From contig BCHP01000001.1 in assembly GCA_001599675.1 (NCBI GenBank), positions 3,445,802 through 3,509,801 of the forward strand: 64,000 nt of DNA, read 5' to 3'. The stretch is from Basipetospora chlamydospora. Its lineage: Eukaryota; Ascomycota; Sordariomycetes; Microascales. Positions 33,542 to 46,800 of this stretch are shown here, piece by piece (the first letter of the stretch is position 1; each line of letters begins with the position of its first letter). The position numbers and the translations under genes are program-made. A model generated the notes under the pieces. That model made no database searches, was not told where the DNA came from, and saw only the letters and a program-made list of their open reading frames with translations.

Positions 33542-35878
33542 TTAGGCCCCGTTGGCCATCGATCGGGGCAGCGTCGTCCAGCCGGCCTGGTTGGGGAACT
33601 TGAACTTGCCAAAGTCCTCGTCCAGGTCGAGGATGATCTTGAGCGCGTTCCTGCTCCTCGCAAACGGCGTCGGGTCGTACTTCTCCTTGAGCGTCGCCGG
33701 CTCGGTGATGATCTCCTTCTGCTGTCCGGGCATCGGGAGCAGCGTCTGGAGCACCTCGTACGCCGCGAGCGTGAAGCCGAACTGCGGCGACGACCTCATG
33801 ATCCTGGCAGGGCCGCCCTTGAAGAAGGCCTTGAGGCCCTCCTCCTTGAAGATCGTCTTGGCGCAGTGACGGAGGCCGTTGTACTGGCTCTCGCCCTTCC
33901 TCGCCTCCACCTGCAGCCGTGTCTTTATCACGTCGCAAGGCGTGGTGAGGTAGGCGGCGGGCATGCCCGCCATGGCGCCGGCCGACAAGAGCTGCAGGAC
34001 ACTGAGCTTCTTGGTGGGCGACTCGCCGAAGACGTCCTTCTTGAGGTGGCTGTACGCCGGGAAATAGATGGCGGAGAATGGCATATCGCGGAGGAGACAC
34101 GCCGAGGCGCCCTTGTACAGGCCCTTGAGACCAAGGTTCTTAACAATCCAGATGGCCGACCGCTTGGGCGGGCCGTCGACGGCCTTGGCCATCTCGCCCT
34201 GCACCTGGAGCCGGATCTTGACGATCTCGAGAGGGTTGGTGAAGACCTAGCGGGCCATTCACCTGTCAGCAAACTGCCACGTCATTGCAGAGGAGAGGGG
34301 GTAAGGAAAAAGAACGGCCGGGGCGGCTCGAGACGTACGACTTGACAGCCACCGGCAGTAGCACCGGCAATCACCTCATGCATCAACGTTATCTTCCCGT
34401 CGGCACCGGTAAGGTAATTCCGGACCAGGTCGTTGACGGTTAGTTTGATGGCCTTCTCGGGTGCGACGCCGACAAGCTGGGGCAGGACGCCCGAGTACAG
34501 GCCGCGGAATCCCTCGTTGCGGACCACCTTCTGGAAGCAGTCGATCGAGTTCTTATACAACCGCTCTCCCGGCCTGGCGCTCCGCTGGTTCTGCAGCCGC
34601 GTCTTCACGAGGTCGATGGGGTAGACCATGAAGGCACCAAAGGCGCCGGCGATGCTGCCCAGCACGAAGCTGTACGACGACGAGAGGATGGAGTGGAGGA
34701 TGGAGCTCCCGCCGGACTGCGCCTTCTGGCTCGCGTCGTCCGCGTCGTGGTGGGGGTGCCTCCACGAGGGGTGGAGGACCTTGGCGAAGTCGGCTAGGCC
34801 GAGCCTTCCGGACGGGTCGGTGAGGCTGGCAAAGTGGAAGAGGATGTCGGCCTCCATGGGGGTGAAGAGGGAGAAGCGGGTGGTCCTCGCGGCCTGGTTG
34901 AGGAACTCGGTGCGGGTGATCTTGCCGTCGGTGCTCTTGGCGCACGCCTGGCGGATGATGAGCTCGACGAGGTCCATCTCCTTGATCATGTTCTGGAAGG
35001 CGCGCACGTTGGCGTACGAGATCTTGCTGCCCTTGGAAATGTTGCAGAGGGTGCTCAGGTTTTCGATGAGGTGGTCGGACAGCTTGTGCTTCGCCGTCTC
35101 GAGGATGATGCGCTCAAAGTCTTGGGGCTCGATGAAGCCGTCGCCGTCGTTGTCGAAGAGCTGGAAGGCCTGGCGGATCCTCTCGCCCTGCAGGCCGCGC
35201 AGCATCTGGCAGAACTGGTTGTAGTCGAGCTCGTGGCGGGGCTTCTTGGTGCCCGTGTACAGCCTGGCCCACTCGCAGTTCCAGTCGAAGGGGATGCTCC
35301 CGGGGCCCTTGTTCAGCTGGTAGAGCTTCTTGAAGTCGGCATAATTGACGGACCCCGTGCGGTTGATGTCGAAAAGACGGAAGGCGATCTCGTACTCGGC
35401 ATCGGGCTTCAGGAGCAGGTTCTCGAAGGCACTCCAGTCCCGAAGATCCACCTTACCGACGCCGTGCCTATCCGCGACATGGAAAAGGATTGTGTACTGC
35501 TCCCGCTTTACTTTATGCTGCAGTTGTGGCAGGTTAGCATCTTGCAGGCGCAAAGCGAAAGGGGGGGAAGAAAAGGTAATGACCCGTAGGGAGGAAGAGG
35601 GGCGCCAGGAGTTGCGCAAACGGCACGAGTAAACAGAAGAGGTGTAGGGAAGCTCGGGAGTTACATACATAGTCTTCGTCGATAGGCGCAATGGCATTGA
35701 TGAACTGTTCCGGGCCCAGAAACAGCTCGCCAGTCTCGGCATCACGAATCGCATTCTTGGTGAACCGCGCGTTAGAGGCAGCGGAGAGTTGGCTGGGATC
35801 CTCGGAACCGGCGCCGTCGGCAGTCCCCTTCTTCATTGTCAACGGCGACTGGGCGGCGAGGGGAATTTTGGTAGCCAT
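33542..35878 (-). CDS. agc1: Mitochondrial aspartate/glutamate carrier with EF hands (Agc1/aralar-like)
   Basis: Exon 1 35669-35878, intron 35518-35668 (GTATGT...CAG), exon 2 34339-35517, intron 34247-34338 (GTACGT...TAG), exon 3 33542-34246; 697 residues, all phase 0 junctions. The N-terminal half holds EF-hand-like calcium-binding segments (FRLFDINRTGSVNYADF, QLFDNDGDGFIEPQDFERI). The C-terminal half has three mitochondrial carrier repeats with the P-x-[DE]-x2-K-x-R signatures PIDLVKTRLQ (about 369), NPLEIVKIRLQ (about 466) and PCDVIKTRLQ (about 567). Length and layout match the calcium-regulated aralar/citrin type rather than the shorter yeast Agc1. Known role: exchange of matrix aspartate for cytosolic glutamate across the inner membrane, feeding the malate-aspartate shuttle. 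Confidence 0.96.
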
Positions 35879-38318
35879 GAAGGACTATCCCGTATGACGA
35901 TCGGCTCGAAGGTTAAGTCGGCGGTCGGAAGAGAAGGGGGGAAAAGGGCAAAGGGTGTCGAGCGTCGTTGTCGCAAGAGTAGGAGAGTAGGAGTGCAGTT
36001 TGTTTTGGCGGGCTGGAGGAGGAGAGCACGAAAGTGAGCGGGATCGGTGGCTACCGGAAGGGCAGGTAGGTCGAAGGTGGATCCCTTGGAATTCAAGTGA
36101 GAGTGGGCAAGAAAAAGGAACCCAGACTGGAACTGGGATAAAAAAAAATGACGAGGCTCCCTTCTGTTCCTTAACAAGTATTTCAAGTAGTGAATACCGT
36201 CACAAATGAATGAGAACTGCCCAAAGAAAGGGAGAAGATAAAAGATGACAAGAACGAGAAAGGATGTGGCTCTTGGTTGTTTTTTTTTTCTCTGCGCGAG
36301 GGATATTATCAATGACTGTTCTCTTCTCCAATTCCCTACCTTTCCTTTTTTTTTTTTTTATTTTCTTCCTTTCCCCGACGCCCCCTCTCCCGTCAATTCG
36401 CGTGCCACCCACGTCCCAAAAAAAGCTCAAGTTGCCCCTGGCTTCAAGTAGGCGGTGAGAAGGATAATTTCCCCTTTCGGTAAGCTTAACCCCAGATTTA
36501 CCGCGCCCCAAGCGGTTTTCGGAGGCGGCAAGCTTCTTCTTTTTATTGCGCGAGGGACCGGACGTGCCGAAGGGTCACAAGACGTCCTCAACTAATAATC
36601 AAATGATACCAGTGACTCGCTGACGGTGCAGTGACCTACCGTACGAGCACGGTACTCGCAGCACGGGTATGTGGACTCGTACCTCCACAAGTCTGCTACT
36701 CCAGTCATAGAGTGTATGGTTGAGTACTAGAATTTTTTTTTTCACCGTATTGACGCTACCCTACCAAAGAGGGTGCTTGATCAGCGCTAGAAAATCGGAC
36801 TCGTATGAATATTCCGAGCTGTCGCGTAAGCTATTGCTTGTGTCAAGAGGTGTCAAAAACGTTCGCTCGTTTTAGACCTTTGCCACGCATGGTTCCCTCA
36901 GTTTGTTAACCATCATTACATACATATGTACCGGATACGGAGTAATACTGATCAAATACTGTTCGTATTCAGCAGGGTCTCCCCACGCTCCATATGAAAG
37001 CTACCCTCCAGTACGAGTATGGATAGGGCCCTTCCCCCATCTCTCCATGTTCCATTGTGCAATCAATCTGTGGGGAAAGGTGCCATCTGCCATCGTACGG
37101 AGCAGTTTCTTCGGGGACAAGTGACTCCCTGTGGCAAGTGGGGGAGTACAACGGGGGGGTTGCTCCGTCCGTCCTCGTACACTGTACTCTTGAAGATACG
37201 CGCCAATCCAAAGAGACGCTTCTTCCCAGCTAACACTAACAAACTACTCGGCAAAAAGGGGCCTCTTTTCCTCAACTGACAAGAACTCCACCTCCACCGC
37301 TATTCATGATTTGTTGATTGATGGGTTTCGTCTTGACTTGGAGCGAGCCTCGGCCTGTTTGCGCGTTGCCGCCAACTAGGTGCACAAAGCCCGCAAAGGA
37401 CGGGGGAATACGTGTTAGTAGTAATAATAGCCGAACCACGATTCCACCCCCGGCATGAACCGCCTAAAGTCAAACGCTGCCAAAGAGCCTCAGGAACCCC
37501 CACGCTCGTCGTTTCAGCTCTGGCCGACAGTCAGTACAGCTTCACATTTGTACCGAGGGAGTATTGGATACCGCATCTCAAGCGCACGATTTGAACTTTG
37601 ACCTCACAACTGGCGGACTCGAACGAGGAAGGTCTACATAAGGATTCATCTCAAACTCCTATTTACCTTCGCGCCATGTTTTACCCCCCTTCCCTAGGTT
37701 ACATGTAATACCCTGATGATGATGCCGCCGACCAAACCGCGGCCAATACCTATGAAGATTGATGTCCATAACCTTCTCCCCTAGAACATGTAGAAGATAA
37801 ACCTTAAGGGAAAAGAAAGAGAAAAAAAGAAAAAAAAGAAAAGGAAAAGAAACTACGCGGGTAAGCAGCAGAACATAAAAGGGGAGAAGCAAGCAACATT
37901 AAAATATTAGCCATGCGACTCAAGAGAAGCGAAAAATAGGAAACGGCGGAATAACGTGAAGAGGGGAAGAAATGAGAAAGAAACAAGAAAACCAAAGGAA
38001 GAGAAAATGCACCCTGTAATCTTCAACAGAGGTAGCATGATAGACCTTCCTTGCCCTCGAAACGCCATCACCTCATCCGTCTAGTTCACGCCGACCTCAT
38101 TTGTCCTCGCATCTGAATGCGCCGGCCGCAAACAGGAAAATGAGAAGAAGAGAAGGAAACCAGTGTCGATACATGATGTAGCGCGCGGCACGCTGTTATA
38201 AAGGAAGAATGATAGAGAGAAGAACATGGTGAGTAAGCCAGCTTGATGGCTGAAAGTAGGCAGTTCTGAATCGTGTGAACGGCCAAAAGGGATATTATCA
38301 TGAGTCTCGTAAACGTCG
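35879..38318. other. Intergenic region, carrier gene / B-type cyclin
   Basis: The 2.4 kb holds the carrier promoter and the cyclin 3' flank. It includes T-rich runs (36280-36290, 36347-36360), a TACGGAGTAA motif at 36936-36945, and A-rich DNA at 37805-37855. No gene is seen. Confidence 0.5.
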
Positions 38319-38531
38319 TTAGAAAAAGGTCGCCTGATGGTTTCCCACGTACGAACACTGTGTCAGCGAATCGTGGTCGTACTGGAGGTCGTACTGATGG
38401 TCGTACTGATCGAACTGATCGTACTGGTGGTACTGTGGGCACTGTGGATGGTGGTGATGGTGGTGGTGGTACTGGTGATGGTGGTGGCTGTTGTGCATGG
38501 CCGCTCCGGCCGCAGTCGTCAGCCGAGGGAT

Positions 38532-40822
38532 CTAGACTTCGGTTGCCACCGGAATGCGGCACTGGGGATCCATGTTGCCATTGTAGCTGTCGTTCCCACC
38601 CACGTAAGCACCGCTGAACTGCGTGTACGAATACGACGCGGCGCCAGATGGCTGTAGCTCGCGATCGAGGTCGAAGCCGGCGTTCAGCTCATCCTGCACG
38701 TACTGAGAACAGTACCTGCTTCTCCTATCGTTGTACTTCTCAAATACCGCAGCATGATGCTGCAGGGGTACCTGGCAGCAGTCTAGGATCAGGCTGACGA
38801 GGGGCTTCAGCTGGTTGAGGGTGTATCCCGAGTAGTGGATGTGGGCGAGGGACTATTGCGGAAAATCATATCATGTTAGTATTGGAGCCATCAAGGTCAT
38901 CATATGTCTGGATGGTTCTTCACCAACGTACCCATCCTCCCTTACCCAGCATCAGGCGGGAGAGGCAGTGCGCGCCAGCAGCAAGGAAGCTGCAGGGGCT
39001 TCCGACGAATCGTTCATCCATGATGGTCACTTCGAGAAAGTACTTGGCGAGTGTGCGAGTGTCAAGGTCATAGTCGTCAGCCTTGCTGATGCGCCTCAGG
39101 AAACTCATCGGGCCAGGCCAGCCCAACTCGTACTCAAGCATGCTGAGCATGAAGCGCTCAGCCTTCGTGACCTCCTCCATGGTGTACCCTTTGTCAACCA
39201 TGAAGACGATCTCTTGCAGTGAGGGGCAGTTGATTTCCTCGTATTTGGATGCAACAAGGATAGCCGTTGCACCGACAAGCTGAAGCTTGCCGAGCGACAC
39301 CACCTTGCGAGACAGGAACCGATCAATGTAGTTGACCGCCTTGTACAGCGTCTCGGGGAGGAGGCTGAATCGCCCATGGACTTGGACAAGCCAGTCCATG
39401 AGCACAGAACGCATCGACCACTGGATCTCGGTCTGGATGTCCATGTAATGTGGGTTGGGCAGAAGCCGCTCCTATCATCAACTGTTAGTACGAGTCGCTT
39501 ACAACGCCAAATGCGCCCCGGGAAGGAAATATTACAACGCCAAATGCGCCCCGGGAAGGAAATAATTAAGCCGAAGCTTGCAAGAGCCCATGGTAACATA
39601 CCTCTAGCTCGCGCAGGTACTCGAAAATCTCCTCACCGTATTCGGCAACCATGCTGACGTCCCAAGCATCCTCTTCAATGTCCAGTTGGGTCCTGTTGGC
39701 CTCGACGAAGACCTTGGCGGCATCGAGTTCCCGCAGAACCTTGCCAGTGACCTTGGGGTGGAGGAGCGTGGTGAGCCCACCAGTCGTAAGATCACCTTTG
39801 GAGCGGAATGAGTGGGCCGTCGTGTACCCCTGATCGTCGTATAGCTCGTCTTCCTCTTCATCGTCCCAGTACTCCTCTGGCTCCGACATGAGTGTGACCG
39901 ATGTCGCCGACGGCTTCTCATTCTCATACGCGGCAAATGCAGCGGGGGGCCCAGTCGGAAGGAGGTCAATGTTGTTATCAACAGACAGCAGTACCCCCCC
40001 GGCCAGCGACTCGTACTGGTTGTTCTTGACAGGCTCGACAATATGCTCGACGGCATCCTCATACAACGCCTCGGTGAGGTCCGACATCAAGGGCAGCGAC
40101 TCGGTTTGCCGACCCACATTCGCACCCAGCTGCCTGCTCTGAGTCCTTCGCAGGGAAGGCGCTTGGGCCTTGAGTTGCGGTTGGCTCCTGTGTTGTCGAA
40201 GCGCCGTTGCCGTCGGGCCATCAGCAACGGGGGCTGTCGACAGGGGCTTCGCCTGCTGTACAGCAAAGTCATGGACCTGCACATTGTCATTGTAGACCGC
40301 GAGGGAGGGCTTCTTGGAAGTACCGGCCCTGGCATCGAGGTGTTTAGTGTCATTACGAGCAAGGTTGTCATTGTTGGAAGGGATAGCCCTGGTCTGGCTA
40401 GCCGCGTTCGTCGAAGGCTTCGCGTTCGCGGGCCGCTGTGCAGGCCGGCGGAAGGCATTTTTTGTGCCAGGAACAACATCGACATTGTTCTCGTTCCTGA
40501 ATCCCTTCTTGTAGTCGTTCTGGACCAGGGGAGCGGTGTTCTTCGAAACGTTGCTCAAGTCGGCGAAGGCAGCGCGTTTCGCGTTATCCTTCATGCCTCC
40601 CATGATGATGGAGGTACCAATGGATTTGTTATGGGTGTGACCGATCGAATTGACGACGGGGGCCATGTTTTCTTCGCCAAGCGTCTGGAAGACGCGAGGC
40701 CGTTGGGGCTATGATGCGGAAACGTTAGAGTCGCGAGACAACACCAGAGTACGCCTTGATGGTAAGGACGTGGGACGCGATCGGGGAAACAAATGGAGAT
40801 ATCAACTCACCCTAGCATCCAT
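38532..40822 (-). CDS. G2/mitotic B-type cyclin
   Basis: Exons 40811-40822, 39602-40708, 39471-38932 and 38852-38532; introns 40709-40810, 39472-39601 and 38853-38931 (donors GTGAGT, GTATGT, GTACGT, all ending TAG); 659 residues. The first exon is only 12 bases (Met-Asp-Ala-Arg). A destruction-box-like RAAFADLSN lies at about residue 49. The cyclin box begins near residue 365 with NPHYMDIQTEIQWSMR and MDWLVQVHGRFSLLPETLY, continues with YIDRFLS and SKYEEI, and the second cyclin fold follows to about residue 600. Known role: activates Cdk1 for mitotic entry and is destroyed by the APC/C. The C-terminus is ambiguous: the same frame continues past the TAG at 38532-38534 as a His/Gln/Tyr-rich tail to a TAA at 38319. 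Confidence 0.93.
39499..39564. repeat. Perfect 33-bp tandem duplication inside a cyclin intron
   Basis: Copies 39499-39531 and 39532-39564 are identical. They lie inside the second intron of the B-type cyclin gene and lengthen it from 97 to 130 bases without touching the splice sites. Confidence 0.95.
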
Positions 40823-43800
40823 GATGGGCCTTTTAAAGTGATGTGGTTGGGTGTGTGTGTGTTTCGGACAAGTTACGCGGCTCCCATCACACGATATCTC
40901 GGCCGCACCTGGTTGATGGAGCCCGGGAGGAGCAAAGAGTCGCGGAAGGTAAGAGTCGCGGAAAGGAGGAGAGGGACGTAGTCAAGAGGTAGATAATCAA
41001 CGGAGCAGCCAGCAGGCTGGAGCAAGCCTCTGCTTGCCACGTCGCGATGCTGACCCTTCAGCTGTCGCAGTGGGTAAAAGAAGAGGAGCTTGAAGTTTGC
41101 TGGCTTGGTGAAGAGTAATTTGGCTTCCAGGGTTGACACGGTTTGGTTTGATTGTAGTCGTAAGCGGACACACAATTGAAAGATGCCGACTGCTTGGATG
41201 CTGAATACCGAAGATCCTAAGTGTTGATGTTTCTCGATCAATGTGAATGAGGCCACACTGATGGGTCAGGGTGGTGGCTGCGAGACGTGAGAGGGCGACT
41301 GAGAGAAAGGGAAAGGAAAAAAAAAAAACTCTGGAAGCTTGGTATGGTTGTTGCCCCGAGGAACAGCGACAGAGTCGAGGGAAGGAGGTATGGCTCGTAG
41401 CTTCCTTTCGGGATGTCGCGTCGCAAGTCCCAAATTCACTTGCGGTGCTAATAGGAGGTGGGAGTCAAGAAAAGGAAGGTGCACGACGAGGTGGATATTG
41501 AGTCAATCACAACTTCCCTGCCATCGCTTCTTGTTCTGTGCAAGGTCAGGGGAACAGAGAAAGTGGAAGTGTCCAATGCGCCAATGCGGAAATTGAAGTT
41601 ATTTAGCAGCTCATGACAGGCATCTGGTCCGAGATGAGATGGATGGAGCTTTGTTTATTTTGCACAAGAGCTCCTGCACAGCTGTATTAGCAGCCAGACA
41701 CTATCAAGCCACACTACACTATGTAGTAAAGTCTCTTATGCACGAGCGAGGTTCTTTTTTGCGTTACTAAGGTATTTTTGCACACGGAACCGCTGCCAAA
41801 GGTACAACATTTCCAAAGATTAAAACATGAACCGGTTCTTATTGGCTGTATTAGGTCTAAGAGTGGGCCTTCTTACCCAAAAGAGCAGATGGTGGTCCGT
41901 CGCCATGGCTACGTTTTCTTCCGGAGAATCCCCGAAAGTCAATTCACAGCTCGCCGCTAGACCAAAATTGGGTAAGCTCAAGCCCCGTCGCGTCTCCCAC
42001 GGAGTGTCAAATTCGCTCTCTCAAGACAAAAAGACAGGCGCAGGAAGCCACCAAGTGTGAAAGGGACTTGAGAGAACTTGAAACTAGATGTAATTGAGCT
42101 GAAGTGTAGAAGAATCCAATTTTCTCTATTTTAATCGGGCGCTTGATGCGGTATTTCGCGCCTATTGCGGCTTGGCTGATCGCGACGAATGTCGTCATCT
42201 GGAAACCACGACGCTGTCGCCAGGTCATGTGACTACACACTTAGCCCCAAAATGGCAGCCGTTTCAGGCTCACAAATAGACGGTAGAACTTGAACCCTTC
42301 AATCGTGCCTCCACTCAGGTGCTGACATGCATCATACGGTGAACAGTGACGGAAAGGTGCCCAGTCGCATCCAAAATTCGCAGAGTGCGCGTCGCATCAT
42401 CATTCCGCAAGAGCTTTACTTTGGGAGCTTGTGAGGGTTGGGGGGCTCTCAGTATGTGCGTCGCAAAAGGACACCATATTGTTGGCCAAGTTTTAGAGCT
42501 GTTAGGGTCACGGGTGTGCGTGGGTGGGCGGCGGGTGCTATTTTCTGTAGCCGCTCATTTCAACCATCCCGATTCCCCGACCAGGCCATCCGTCCGGTCC
42601 TCCCATCCCTCCACCATTGAAGCAATTGATCCATCAGAGGGTCGGTTGGAAATATCCAAGTTGTTCGCAGCGCATGCTGGCTGGGCAAGCGACCACTCGA
42701 TCGACTGTGCCCTCGGGGTTTACAAGCTGCGGACAAAACGATCTATACATATATCCAAATCGTGACTCCACCAGCTCCGTGATGATGATAATATCTTTGT
42801 CCAGGCTCCATATTGTCCAGACCGGCTAGCGCCCTTCGGCGATCAGGCGGTGTGCACACCCCAATATGTACCGGGATTGGTGAGATGCCTGCGATTATGC
42901 AAACTTGATTGAGGACTGTCTTGCGACACTCGATTCGAAAAACCTGTAACAAAGGTCAGCCGTCTCGTTCAGGTTCCTCAGAGCGAGAGGCCCGAGTCGC
43001 CAGGAATCAATCTACTGCGATACTGATGATTGATGTCTTCGAAGGCCACGGGCAGCCAGTCTCCCATCCATCCTGTGGATCATATTATTAGTCCGACAGC
43101 CTACTCTGGACTGTCTGGGCCTCGGCCAAGCCCATACTTCCCACCAAAGGCCTAAAGCTGGCTCTTCCGCCAATCCTGGCATGCCTCGTCGTGAGCGATA
43201 GCCTGGGGACACACCCACCGGATACGATTTCGTGCTAATAGTGGGATCTTGGACTGGCTGTACTCGCAGCGAGTCCGCATCGGTGGCTGGCACCTATGCA
43301 GCCTGCGGCATAGTTACATCTTGATTTGTCCTCCTTCAAGCAGGTTAGTGAAGCGAGGCAGGAGCGGCGCATTTCTGCCGCGGGGTACACACAAACAGCC
43401 CGTTTCATTGTTCTGGCAAGCCATGACCGCATCCAAGGTTTTACGAGCAGCGCGGGAAGTGGACAGGACAGCCCGTCCTTGAGGTCGTACGGAATGCGAG
43501 GGATGCAGAGAAGGGTTGTTACCGGTTTTATTGGCTGACGACGAAACGTGGAGGCTGATCGCAGATCCTCTCACAACTTGAAGCCCGCGCTTGGAGCGGC
43601 GGCCTTGTTGGCAGTTGGAAATGGGACTGATCGCTGCCGTGCCGGGGCGACCATCATGTTGCTTGGTACGTAGCAGGTTCGCACTTGAAACTTTTACTAG
43701 AACATTTGATCTATTCTTCCGACAACCTAATAATGTACATACAAACCGCTACTTCCCGCAAGGCCCAAGGTCCAGGATGCCAGTCAGCTTGCGGCGTAGT

Positions 43801-46800
43801 ATTGAAGAGTTGGGCGCTCATGGTTACACTAGCCTCCAGTCCACGTACATCGCTTCCTGGTCGAGGTCGGGTTTACCGACTTCTCATCGCCAGTCCCTGA
43901 GTCAGACCACGACGGACCAACCAAGGATGCTATCCCGGAATGGTTTATGGAAGGAACCATGCGGCACCTAATATCGGGCTTCTTTATTTCGATCCGATGA
44001 AACGAGGGACCGTTCCTGGCGACCTGGATGGCTCCTAGCGTCGGTTAAGAGCTACTCGACCGTCTTGGTGGCCAACGAGGTCATTGACTCTTGCAGACTT
44101 GCAGCTCTGCTGAAGGTGTGCGGGTTGGGCGATGCGAGGACACGGACAATCCACCAAGCCTGCACGCACCGTACGGGATATGCAGCATTGGCTAGCTAGG
44201 TAATAGCGTCTTACGGAGTAGACAGGGAGTGGCGACATCGTGGGGGAATTATCCAGGGTCAGTCGATGCAGGGTCGTCGCCCTGGTTGTATCGAGAATAA
44301 TACTGAACTCGCGACGCCGCCTGCTCTTCCGCCACGAGCGTCGCCTTTCCCCGCCCACTTCGGCGTCTACCCCACTTCCCCTGCTTCGATACATACCATC
44401 GTGCCGCGACCTTGGCCGCTTCCTCTCCAAGTTAAAAGTCTGGATGACTGGAGGGTACCTTCGAGTTCGACGACTAGTTATCACATTTAGGTTCGGAGAT
44501 GAGACGCTATTTAATGGGCTATCTACAAGTGCTCGGTGCTTTGTTTTGTATGTAGAAGAGTTGAGCGCTTCATGCACGCACATTCAAGCGTGGCGAACTG
44601 GTTGCAATGCAAGGTTCGCTGGAGCACTCGTCAGTCATGTGTTGTCTACTCCGTATATACATACAAGTATGCCCTGGGGGGCCCCCATTTCCGCGCTGTA
44701 GCTGGAGTGGGAGGGAGGGTGGTCCCGGCCGTAGTGTGAGTATTCCCGTCCGTGGATGCAGGCCTATTAGCCGTAAACCTAGGTGGGTTGATGAGACGAT
44801 CGCGGGTCTGGATTCTTCGATGTGCGACCACCCAATGAGACTAAACAAGCCGGCGGCGCGACATAAGACGGCGAAAAACACAAGGTTGGGGATCACAACA
44901 AACAAATAGAAGCGCAGTCTGCGGTTGGTCGATAAAAGAACCCAACGCCCTGAAGCACGCTATCATATCTGCGCAGGAGTCTCGTCGGCGCGAGATCTAT
45001 TTCAGGTAATAGTCGCATTGAAACGATTGGGATGCCCTACTCTACCCTCCATCGGCACTTTACCCAAGAGGCGATGCCATCATGCTCGCACACGCAAATT
45101 GAAGGAGGGACTGGAGGGGGTCCCCGGCTCGTCGTCTTCGCCTGTCCCATCCCCACCACAAGACACAAGACAGTGTGATGAGGAACTCGAGGAAAACGGA
45201 TGGAACTCTGCTCCGACGAGATCGCGGAAGTACTGTACGTAGCTGCTTTCGCGCCTGCGGAACATGCGAAGGCGCATTTACGCATGGATGAGGAGAGAGG
45301 CGCCGCTTTTTGTTTTGGGCAGACAGCCACGTAAGTACCTATGATCCCGTCTGCCGCGAACGAATCGATGGGGGTAACCTCGAGTCGGCATGCTCGCCTG
45401 GACCCCGCGCCAGCCCAAGTATGCCTTGTATCAGTCGCACATCCTCACCAGAAAGCGCTGTCGCAAGACAGCTGGCCCTTTTCTTGGACCAGGAGAATTA
45501 TGTACCTACATCCACCGGCAACTACGGAGTAGAGGCCAGTCTGGTTGGCGCCGCCATCCGCAGTCTCTCTGCAGGACGATCACGTCGGACTGCCATTCAA
45601 ATGGTGAGAAGCCGACGTGCGCGCGCCGTGATCTTTTTAGACTACTCTACCTAGCCTTGCCCATGCGAACCGCCTCAACACCCTACACAGATGTATTCTC
45701 GAGGTGATTGATTATGTGACCGATCGTGCGAGGTAATAATTGATTACGATCAGAGAAGATTGATTTCAAGCTGGCTGATGGGAGGCAATACCCACCCTGG
45801 CAGAGTGGAGCTTGAAACTGAACGGAGCGGTCATGACGGTCCGTCCGTCCTCATGTGCACTCAGTCCCGTTCCCGTCAAGTTCAAAAACCCCTGCTCCGT
45901 TTTTAGAGACTCGGACATCCTGGACAAGGACCTCATCTCTCAGCCACCAGCGGGCACTCCTCCAAGCCATGATCGGCTTCCTAGCTGTCGCAATAAGGGG
46001 CGAAATCCATTGATGCCATCAGATCAGAGTAATCCGTCCGAGAGAGGATGAAATCTTCATGTCCTCGTTTTCCTTGGTTTGTTGTCTTACCGGCACTAAC
46101 AAAACGGAGGATGAACCTCACCTTGATGACCTGATCAGCTGGCAAGTTGCCACACTGTGAACCAGGCGGTGACCCCCTGATAATGCCTCCTAGGGTACAT
46201 ACACTATTGGCGTGCTTCCATCCGTGAATCACGACGAAATTCAATCGAAGATAGAGCGCAGAATACACATAGGGATGCTGAAACCAATAGTATATCAAAA
46301 TCCTCGTCATAGTAGTCTTCTATCAAGAATGCGACATGACTCCAGCGTTTGGCGCATCGTCAGAGTGTACCGAGGGCTTTCGGGCGTCCATAGCTTTCAG
46401 TCACCGATCCACGCCATCTGAAGCCCATAATGCACAGTGTTCATACTGTAATTACTGGGGTCTCGTCACCCACACAGGCACAATACGGATCCCAAACTCA
46501 TCAATCTTGACCAGGATCCAGCGCCGCTCTGGAGACTCCTCATTTTTCCTTCGTTCGCACTGCACGCAGGTTGCGATCCCCTTCAACCTTCACTCCATCC
46601 TCCTGGGCCAGCTCTTGTCTGTTCTAGCAAGCGTCATTGATCCCATCATCCTACGCGATCAAGAGTCCGTAAGTATTTTCATCCCATCTCTCGCCCTCCT
46701 TCCGGTATCAACCGTCGGCTTTGGCCAGAGGTTGCTTCTTCGAGCGCCAGAAGCGATTGCGAAGACCTGTGATTCCGGTTTTGCTTCCTCTCCTCACCGT

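Noticed and set aside
37600..37630. Possible tRNA T-arm (GGACTCGAAC) on the minus strand
   Set aside because: No matching acceptor stem, anticodon arm or A/B box spacing around it.
38300..38657. Plus-strand Gly/Arg/Asp and Val-rich open frames opposite the cyclin end
   Set aside because: They are complements of the His/Gln/Tyr codon repeats and of the cyclin exon.
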